Of a stretch of 6,788 nucleotides of DNA, positions 1 to 5,070 are shown piece by piece. Under the pieces are notes generated by a model, which was given only the letters and a program-made list of their open reading frames with translations, did no database searches and had not been told where the DNA came from. The translations under genes were made by a program, and so were the position numbers. Every line of letters starts with the position of its first letter. Position 1 is the stretch's first letter. Source of the DNA: Deltaproteobacteria bacterium (lineage in GTDB: Bacteria > Desulfobacterota > Binatia > UBA9968); NCBI GenBank assembly GCA_005878685.1, contig VBLN01000109.1, forward strand, positions 7,144 through 13,931, in the 5' to 3' direction.

Positions 1-464
1 GTACAATTGGGAGTGAGAATCAGGTCCCCGGGTTCCATCAGAAAACTATCGCCGTTCACCGTCGTAAATGTGCCGCTCCCTTCGACCACGAATCGTAGTG
101 CGGCCATGGTGTGCCGGTGTGCCGTGGCGACTTCGCCGGGCAGCACCAGTTGAATCGACATCTGCAGAGTGTGGGTCGTACTTCTCAACGGAAAAAGCCC
201 GGGGTTGAGAAGCTGAATGGTGCGCCGTCCGGCTTCGTTGACCCCGATCAGCTCGCCCGCGCGCAGCAACTGCTCGCGAATGAGACTCCCCTTCCAGTGC
301 ATCGGCTGAAGCTTTGAGCGCGGCTCCAAATTGGCCGGCAGTTCCATTTTCCAATGACCCTGCAGCGCGTCCTGTTCGATCTCTCGATCGAAGGCCGCCA
401 ACTCGGCCGCGCGCGCATCGGCGTCACCGCTTGCCGTTTCATGCTCTTTCAATTTCTCCGCCAT
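1..464 (-). CDS. Gentisate 1,2-dioxygenase-like cupin, N-terminal part (cut by window edge)
   Basis: The frame is open from the ATG at 464 to the left edge (154 codons), so the C-terminal part is missing. The translation matches the gentisate/salicylate/1-hydroxy-2-naphthoate dioxygenase cupin family. It has an N-terminal stretch with W-x-G-S-L and R-A-G-E-L-I, then P-G-E-V-A-T-A-H-R-H-T at about 110-119, R-F-V-V-E-G at 124-129 and M-E-P-G-D at 143-147. H116 and H118 correspond to two of the three Fe(II) ligands of the first cupin barrel; the third would lie just beyond the window. Family members use O2 to open a hydroxylated aromatic ring in the cytoplasm. Two adjacent ATGs exist (467 and 464). 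An AGGAG at 471-475 sits 3 nt before the first and 6 nt before the second, which favours 464. It is the last visible gene of the minus-strand cluster. The exact substrate within the family is not determined. Confidence 0.8.
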   Translation of the reverse strand, partial: MAEKLKEHETASGDADARAAELAAFDREIEQDALQGHWKMELPANLEPRSKLQPMHWKGSLIREQLLRAGELIGVNEAGRRTIQLLNPGLFPLRSTTHTLQMSIQLVLPGEVATAHRHTMAALRFVVEGSGTFTTVNGDSFLMEPGDLILTPNC

Positions 465-498
465 CATGGGCTCCTAAGCGAATTAATCTTCGCCGCAC

Positions 499-611
499 TC
501 AGCGGCCGAAAACCTCGGTCAATATCGGAAACAGATCGTCCTTCTTGTCGCGCCGGTCACCAGCGCTGCAAGCATCCCGTCCAAAGTCAAAGCCGACAGT
601 TGTCGCTTCAT
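499..611 (-). CDS. Possible small ORF, perhaps frameshifted
   Basis: In the 196-nt gap between the dehydrogenase stop (661) and the cupin start, an ATG at 611 has a good ribosome-binding site: AGAGGA at 618-623, 6 nt away. Its frame ends at a TGA at 519-521 after 30 residues (begins MKRQLSALTLDGML). A second frame overlaps it and reads RDKKDDLFPILTEVFGR to a TGA at 499-501. That segment looks more protein-like than the first frame's tail. A one-base loss near 568-575 would join them into a product of roughly 38 residues. I do not recognise the product. It could be a small cluster-encoded protein, a gene remnant, or chance; only the RBS and the frame change support it. Confidence 0.3.
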
Positions 612-660
612 GATTGTTCCTCTACTCGCGAAAGACCATCTCATTGCGTCACCGTCACTA

Positions 661-924
661 TCACGCATCGGGCGCGTACATCGGCCACAACGGCTCATCG
701 TCGCCGCGCTTGGCGATATAATCGATGGCGTCGTTCACCGATTCCAATGGAAAAAAGCGCGTCGTCACGTGGCGCGTATCGATGACGCCGCGGCGCGCCA
801 GTTCGAGCAGCTCGGGAAAGTCGATGTAGTGGCGCCCCGTGATGCTGCAAATCTCGATGGAACGAATCATTAAATACCGCACCGGCAAATTGAGCGGCTC
901 AGGGTTGGCGCCGATCAGCGACAC
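661..924 (-). CDS. Zinc-type alcohol dehydrogenase, C-terminal fragment after a frameshift
   Basis: This frame opens at a GTG (922-924) that overlaps the stop of the upstream fragment by 10 nt and runs 87 residues to a TGA at 661. The sequence (VSLIGANPEPLNLPV near the start; P-L-E-S-V-N-D-A-I-D-Y-I near residues 53-64) is the normal end of a medium-chain dehydrogenase: the last Rossmann strand, then the helix and substrate-domain return that carries the usual 'l-e-d-i-n-e-A-f' motif. It continues the 915-1775 reading in the next frame. Restoring one base near 922-926 gives a continuous protein of about 371 residues, the usual family length. No Shine-Dalgarno is evident for the GTG, so I do not regard this as an independent gene. 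Confidence 0.75.
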   Translation of the reverse strand: MSLIGANPEPLNLPVRYLMIRSIEICSITGRHYIDFPELLELARRGVIDTRHVTTRFFPLESVNDAIDYIAKRGDDEPLWPMYAPDA

Positions 925-1775
925 GCGGCTTCGACCAGTGTCTGTACGCCGCCCGGCGATAGATCAGCGACCACGCTGGCGCCTTGACCGTCGGTCAGCG
1001 CTTTGACTTTTTGGGTGATCGATTCGCCTTTGCCGAGAGCGACCGTGGCGACGCGCTTGGGATCGATGGCGTGAAGCTTTTCGAGCCGGGCCGGGCTGCG
1101 GGCGATGGCGATGACGCGCGCCGCCCCCATGGCGAGCGCGGAAAGCACCGTGCCGATGCCGGTGATACCGGTGGCGCCGTTGACGATGACGGTTTCACCG
1201 CTATGCAGGCGCGCGCGCTTCAGGGCGCGATAACCGACGGTCATCTGCGAGACTTTGCACATTTCATTGATGTCATCGTCGGGACGGAGCCTAACGACGT
1301 TGGTCGCGGGCACGCGGCAATATTCGGCCCACAGCCCTTCCTTGTAGCGCAGGATGCGCTTCGATCCCGCCTCGCCCCACTTGGCGATAAATCCCATCAC
1401 TCGATGCGCCAGGCAAAGATGCTGGCGGTCGGAGCGGCAAAACTTGCAATAACCGCAGGTAATCGAACACATGACGACGACGCGATCACCGACCCGCACG
1501 TTGCTCACGTCAGGGCCGACTTCAACCACTTCACCGAGTCCGTCATGGCCGATGATCATCGGCAAGAACGGTATGGTCGGCACTTCGGAAGTGTACTGCA
1601 CGGCGTCCTCGCGCATGTGCAGGTCGCCGTGATTGAGCCCGGCGCGCAACACCCGAATCAGCACCTCGCCGGGTTCGATATCGGGAATCGGCACCTCGTC
1701 GACGCGCAGCAGGTCAGTAGATTTGCTGGTTTTTTCAAACCCGTAAATGCGCGCCGCTTTCATCGTGCCCTGCAT
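915..1775 (-). CDS. Zinc-type alcohol dehydrogenase (MDR family), N-terminal 286 residues, frameshifted
   Basis: This encodes an NAD(P)-dependent medium-chain dehydrogenase/reductase, a cytoplasmic oxidoreductase of alcohols or aldehydes. The GroES-like catalytic domain carries I-I-G-H-D-G-L-G-E-V-V-E-V-G at about 74-87. The structural zinc lobe has Cys at 107, 110, 113 and 121 (CGYCKFC, then C). The Rossmann motif N-G-A-T-G-I-T-G-I-G lies at 199-208. The usual first catalytic-zinc Cys appears replaced by Asn48 (AGLNHGDLH), while His77 is kept, so catalytic zinc binding is uncertain. The ATG at 1775 is supported by GGAG at 1782-1785 with 6 nt spacing; a second ATG at 1763 has no comparable site. 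The frame hits a TGA at 915-917 while homology continues in the next frame, so the gene is broken by one base or the sequence has an error. It lies between the UbiD remnant and the cupin on the same strand. Confidence 0.85.
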   Translation of the reverse strand: MQGTMKAARIYGFEKTSKSTDLLRVDEVPIPDIEPGEVLIRVLRAGLNHGDLHMREDAVQYTSEVPTIPFLPMIIGHDGLGEVVEVGPDVSNVRVGDRVVVMCSITCGYCKFCRSDRQHLCLAHRVMGFIAKWGEAGSKRILRYKEGLWAEYCRVPATNVVRLRPDDDINEMCKVSQMTVGYRALKRARLHSGETVIVNGATGITGIGTVLSALAMGAARVIAIARSPARLEKLHAIDPKRVATVALGKGESITQKVKALTDGQGASVVADLSPGGVQTLVEAACR

Positions 1776-1786
1776 GATAATCTCCG

Positions 1787-1847
1787 TACTCTTATTTAGA
1801 GTAATGGAGTACTAAAGTGTTGGGGCGATCCCTTTTCACCATTACTC
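1787..1847 (-). promoter_or_regulatory. Competing inverted repeats and possible leader peptide before the dehydrogenase
   Basis: The spacer between the UbiD stop (1865) and the dehydrogenase start (1775) holds two perfect inverted repeats that share bases. One is GAGTAATGG (1799-1807) with CCATTACTC (1839-1847), 9 bp with a 31-nt loop. The other is TACTCT (1787-1792) with AGAGTA (1798-1803), 6 bp with a 5-nt loop. In the minus-strand transcript the second stem ends one base before the GGAG of the dehydrogenase. A 16-codon minus-strand ORF (ATG at 1842, TAA at 1792-1794) runs through the structure, but its GGAG is only 2 nt from the ATG. The arrangement resembles a translational or attenuation switch; this is inference, and it may be only a chance palindrome or an operator. 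Confidence 0.35.
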
Positions 1848-1864
1848 CATCACCGCATTTAATT

Positions 1865-2404
1865 TCATCCCCACGGCTCGACGGGAATCTCGCTCCAGCG
1901 CTTCTCGCCGATGATTTTTAAAGGATCGATGCGCGTCAGCACTTGATTCGAAATGGACAGCCGCTCGGCGAAGGGCTTGCCTATTGGCTTGGTGCAGTCG
2001 AAACCGGCTTTGCACACCAGCCTGCCGTCGGGAGAGCTGGGATCGCGCGGCGAGCCGGTCATGCCCGGAAGCGTCACCAAGCCGCGGTCCGCCTGGAAGC
2101 GAGTAGCAAGCGCCAAGAGTAGGGCCCGCGCCAGGCGTAGGCGGCTGGCCATGAGAAAGGTGGTCAGCGGCATCTTCGTGCGCTTGCCATCCACGATGAC
2201 ATTGTGAAAAACCAACAGCGGGAAACGGTGCGCCTTTTCCAGCTTCATCGCCAGCGCGGAAATTTCCCACTCGGCGTTGAGCGGCTCCTCGATATGCAGC
2301 ACTTCATCCGGATACGCGCGCTCGTATTGCTCGATGAAACCGTGAAGGTCCGAACCAAAAGGAGCGCCGGCACTCGACCCAATCGCGCTTTCAGGTAACG
2401 CCAT
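1865..2404 (-). CDS. UbiD-family decarboxylase with the catalytic middle deleted in frame
   Basis: UbiD-family proteins (prenylated-FMN decarboxylases/carboxylases acting on aromatic or alpha,beta-unsaturated acids) are usually about 450-500 residues; this ORF has 179. Residues about 19-94 match the family N-terminus: D-L-H-G-F-I-E-Q, then H-I-E-E-P-L-N-A-E-W-E-I-S-A-L, P-L-L-V-F-H-N-V and A-S-R-L-R-L-A-R-A-L. Residues about 95-165 match the family C-terminus: L-A-L-A-T-R-F-Q-A-D-R, G-S-P-R-D-P-S-S-P, and K-A-G-F-D-C-T-K-P-I-G-K-P-F. The intervening roughly 270-300 residues, which hold most of the prenyl-FMN site and the Glu-Arg-Glu catalytic residues, are absent with the frame kept. The ATG at 2404 has a strong GGAGG (2412-2416) 7 nt upstream, so translation may still occur. 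A decarboxylase activity is not expected. It lies 93 bp after the Mo-subunit stop. An assembly collapse is the main alternative. Confidence 0.8.
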   Translation of the reverse strand: MALPESAIGSSAGAPFGSDLHGFIEQYERAYPDEVLHIEEPLNAEWEISALAMKLEKAHRFPLLVFHNVIVDGKRTKMPLTTFLMASRLRLARALLLALATRFQADRGLVTLPGMTGSPRDPSSPDGRLVCKAGFDCTKPIGKPFAERLSISNQVLTRIDPLKIIGEKRWSEIPVEPWG

Positions 2405-2497
2405 GGACTTGCCTCCTTAGATCGATGCAAAATTCATAATGCGAAAGTAAATGCCTCTCGATAAATCCCAGCCGCTGATTTTTTAACATTAGATTTT

Positions 2498-4906
2498 TCA
2501 TTTCCTAGCGTTCTCGTAGCGCTTTAAGCCGGCGGCGGCAACCTCCCACAACCGGCTCGGCACGATCGGCAGCGCCGCGACGTGAATTCCCAACGGCGCC
2601 AGCGCATCTTCGACCGCGCTGGCGATCGCCGCGGGCGCGACCACGGCGCCGCCTTCGCCGACTCCCTTGGTGCCGAGCGGCGTTAGCGGCGAAGGAGTTT
2701 CCAGCCGATCTCCTTCGATGTTCGGTAAATCGGCCGCGGTGGGCTTTAGGTAGTCCATGAAAGTGGTGGTGAGGAGCTGGCCGTTTTCGTCGTAGATAAA
2801 CTCCTCCAAAAGCGCCGCGGCGATGCCGTGGGCGGCGGCGCCATGCACTTGCCCTTCGACGATACCGGGGTTGATCTGCCGCCCGCAGTCGTGAATGACG
2901 ATGTAACGCAGCACCTTGATCTCAAATGTTTCCCGATCCACTTCCACGACCGCCACATGCGCGGCGCTGGCAAAGCCGAGTTGCACGCGCACCCGCTTCT
3001 TCTCATCCGGATGCTTCGCCAGGGGATTGCTGTAGTAGTAGAGTGCCTCGAGGCCCGGTTCGCCATCCGGTTGTTCGTCCGCTAGGCTCCAGTACGCGCG
3101 GCCCGCAACCTGCGCCACAGTAACGCCCTTATCCGGCGCGCCGCGAACGGAAATGCGTCCATCGCGCAGCTCGAGATCGTCCACATTGGCTTCTAACTGC
3201 GCGGCGGCGCGCTTGAGAAGTTTTTCACGCACTTTGCGGGCCGCCCCGATGGCGGCCACCGTGTCATGACCGTGAAACTTGTTGGAGTAAACTCCGGAGG
3301 TCATGACATAAGGGTGACTCGCCGAGTCAAAGGTCGTGGCGACTCTAATTTGCCTCACGTCGAGGCCCAACTCATCGGCGACGATCTGCGCCAGCGCGGT
3401 GGCATGGCCCTGGCCCGAGTCGAGACCGCCGGTAAAAACCGTGGCGCTGCCGTCGGTTTCCAACCGGACGCGCGCGGCTTCGCCCTGGCCGCTGAGCAGC
3501 TGGGAAGGTCCGCTGACCAGCATGCCGTAACTCAGGTTGGAGCCGCCGGGCTCCACAGCCGTCGCGATGCCGATGCCGAGGAGCCGGCCGCGCTTCCTGC
3601 CCTCGGCTTGCTCGCCCTTGAGTTTCTCGTAGTCGACGGCGGCGAGCGCCTTGCGCAGCATCTCCGGATAGTCGCCACTGTCATAGGTTTGTCCTGTGGG
3701 CGTATCGTAGGGAAACTGGTCCGGTTGGATGAAGTTACGGAAACGGATTTCGCTGCGATCGATCTTAAGCTTCCGGGCTACTGCGTCGATCATTCTTTCT
3801 ACCGAAAAGCACATGAAGGGTTTGCCAATGCCGCGATTGGCGACCACGGGGCAGCGGTTGGTAACCACCGAGTAGCCTTCGTAGGAAAGCGCGCGAAAGC
3901 GGTAACAGTTGGCGATATTGCTCAGCATGAGCAAATTATGGCGTGCAGCGAAGTCGATGCCGGCGCCTTCGTTTTCAATATTGCGGAACTTGATCGCCAG
4001 CACCGTTCCGTCGGTTTTAACCGCCGCGCTCATCTCCATGATGCCGTCCGCCGCGTGGCCCAGCGCCAACAGGCTCTCGCGCCGGTCTTCAATCCATTTC
4101 ACCGGCCGGCCCGCCTTGCGCGCCAGCAACGCCACCGCGATGATAAAGAGCGGCCGCACCTTGTTGCCGAAAGAGCCGCCCATGGGCGGCACGATCATGC
4201 GGATCTCCCCCGGCGAGACATCGAGAGCCGCAGCGAGCACGTGCAGATCCTGAGCCGGCTGCTGCGTGTGTCCCCAAATCGTGTACGACTGTGTGGCGGC
4301 TTCGAACTGCGCCATGACGCCAAAGGTTTCGAGCGGCGTCGAGGAATAACGATGGATCGTCACGCGCTCGTTGACCACGGTATCTGCCTGCGCAAAAGCG
4401 CCGTCAACGTCGCCGTAGGGAAACGTGTTGTGCCAGAGAATATTCGAACCCACCTCTTCGAAGACCAACGGCGCGTCGGCCCGGAGCGCTTCCTCCGGGT
4501 CCAGCACGGGCGGCAAGGGATCGTACTCCACCCGGATGAGATCGGCCGCATCCTCCGCAGTCGCCCGGTCTACCGCCGCAATCCCGACGACCGGCTCACC
4601 GACGTAGCGCACCTGTTGATAGGCTAACGCGTAAACCTTCGGCGAGTTGGGCAGCGGCACCCGGCCCCGCTGGGGGCGGGTGAGCTGCGCGACATCGTCT
4701 CCCGTGATCACCGCGTAGACGCCGGGACGATAGAGAGCGCGGCGCAGATCGATGTGGCGAATCTTGGCGCGCGCGTGCGGGCTGCGCACGTAGGCCGCGT
4801 GCAGAACGCCAGGCAGCGTCAGGTCATCGATGAAATGACCCGCTGTGGTCATCAGCCTGCGGTCCTCTGTACGTTCGAGCGCTTGCCCGACCCATTTGGT
4901 AGCCAT
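2498..4906 (-). CDS. Xanthine dehydrogenase/CO dehydrogenase-family molybdopterin-binding large subunit
   Basis: This is the catalytic subunit of a three-cofactor molybdenum hydroxylase, which hydroxylates a substrate with water-derived oxygen and passes electrons to the FeS/FAD partner encoded just upstream. The 802-residue length is typical of CoxL-like proteins. The N-terminal a/b hammerhead domain starts W-V-G-Q-A-L-E-R-T-E-D-R-R-L. Mo-cofactor loops follow: GGSFGNK at 243-249, ANRGIGKPF at 356-364, S-G-Q-G-H-A-T-A-L-A-Q at about 497-507, HDCGRQINPG at 672-681 and GQVHG at 685-689. KGVGEGG near the C-terminus supplies the conserved catalytic Glu at 751. The active-site loop is neither the AYxCSFR of form I CO dehydrogenase nor AYRGAGR of form II, so CO oxidation is not supported. 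I chose the ATG at 4906; the frame extends to a GTG at 4924, and neither has a clear Shine-Dalgarno. No Mo-cofactor maturation genes are visible nearby. Confidence 0.92.
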   Translation of the reverse strand: MATKWVGQALERTEDRRLMTTAGHFIDDLTLPGVLHAAYVRSPHARAKIRHIDLRRALYRPGVYAVITGDDVAQLTRPQRGRVPLPNSPKVYALAYQQVRYVGEPVVGIAAVDRATAEDAADLIRVEYDPLPPVLDPEEALRADAPLVFEEVGSNILWHNTFPYGDVDGAFAQADTVVNERVTIHRYSSTPLETFGVMAQFEAATQSYTIWGHTQQPAQDLHVLAAALDVSPGEIRMIVPPMGGSFGNKVRPLFIIAVALLARKAGRPVKWIEDRRESLLALGHAADGIMEMSAAVKTDGTVLAIKFRNIENEGAGIDFAARHNLLMLSNIANCYRFRALSYEGYSVVTNRCPVVANRGIGKPFMCFSVERMIDAVARKLKIDRSEIRFRNFIQPDQFPYDTPTGQTYDSGDYPEMLRKALAAVDYEKLKGEQAEGRKRGRLLGIGIATAVEPGGSNLSYGMLVSGPSQLLSGQGEAARVRLETDGSATVFTGGLDSGQGHATALAQIVADELGLDVRQIRVATTFDSASHPYVMTSGVYSNKFHGHDTVAAIGAARKVREKLLKRAAAQLEANVDDLELRDGRISVRGAPDKGVTVAQVAGRAYWSLADEQPDGEPGLEALYYYSNPLAKHPDEKKRVRVQLGFASAAHVAVVEVDRETFEIKVLRYIVIHDCGRQINPGIVEGQVHGAAAHGIAAALLEEFIYDENGQLLTTTFMDYLKPTAADLPNIEGDRLETPSPLTPLGTKGVGEGGAVVAPAAIASAVEDALAPLGIHVAALPIVPSRLWEVAAAGLKRYENARK

Positions 4907-4955
4907 ACGCGTCGTTTGATTCACAAAAAAGTCAACACTAAAGTTTCGGACAGTT

Positions 4956-5033
4956 CACCGCGGAGACGCTGAGGGCACGGAGGGCAGAGTTTTGAAATGA
5001 AAACATCTCTGCGTACTCTGCGTCTCTGCGGTG
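4956..5033. repeat. Imperfect inverted repeat between the FAD/FeS and Mo subunit genes
   Basis: The 164-nt spacer between the FAD/FeS stop (5071) and the Mo-subunit ATG (4906) contains two facing copies of one motif. The left arm starts CACCGCGGAGACGCTGAG at 4956. The right arm (5007-5033), read on the other strand, starts CACCGCAGAGACGCAGAG. They match at most positions, with a few substitutions and a small length difference further in, separated by an AT-rich loop. Each arm itself carries short tandem ACGCAGAG-like units. Transcribed, this would form a long imperfect hairpin. It resembles dispersed GCAGAGACGCAGAG-type intergenic repeats that I recall from environmental genomes, which I cannot verify here. 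It may stabilise or separate the two halves of the transcript. Confidence 0.6.
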
Positions 5034-5070
5034 CAAGCATCTTCCTTCTCACGGTCTTGCCGCTCCGGGT

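Noticed and set aside
915..924. Programmed translational frameshift in the dehydrogenase
   Set aside because: I see no slippery sequence or stimulatory structure at the 10-nt overlap; a mutation or sequence error is simpler.
984..1799. Plus-strand open frame of 271 codons
   Set aside because: It is antisense to the dehydrogenase, whose motifs and ribosome-binding site are clear; its His/Asp/Ala-rich content is typical of a shadow.
1842..2270. Minus-strand frame of 142 codons over the UbiD remnant
   Set aside because: The 1865-2404 frame carries UbiD motifs at both ends and the ribosome-binding site; this alternative has none.
3266..4627. Long plus-strand open frame of 453 codons
   Set aside because: It lies antisense to the well-supported Mo subunit, has no recognisable domain, and is a typical GC-rich shadow frame.
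2498..4906. Calling the Mo enzyme aerobic CO dehydrogenase
   Set aside because: The form I active-site motif with its Cu-binding Cys is missing and no CO dehydrogenase accessory genes are visible.
4907..4924. GTG start at 4924 for the Mo subunit
   Set aside because: It adds six residues with no Shine-Dalgarno; the ATG at 4906 fits the family start better, though neither is strongly supported.
4908..4935. Promoter with a TTGACT -35 box before the Mo subunit
   Set aside because: TTGACT is present on the minus strand (4930-4935), but at normal spacing the -10 position reads ACGCGT, so there is no promoter match.
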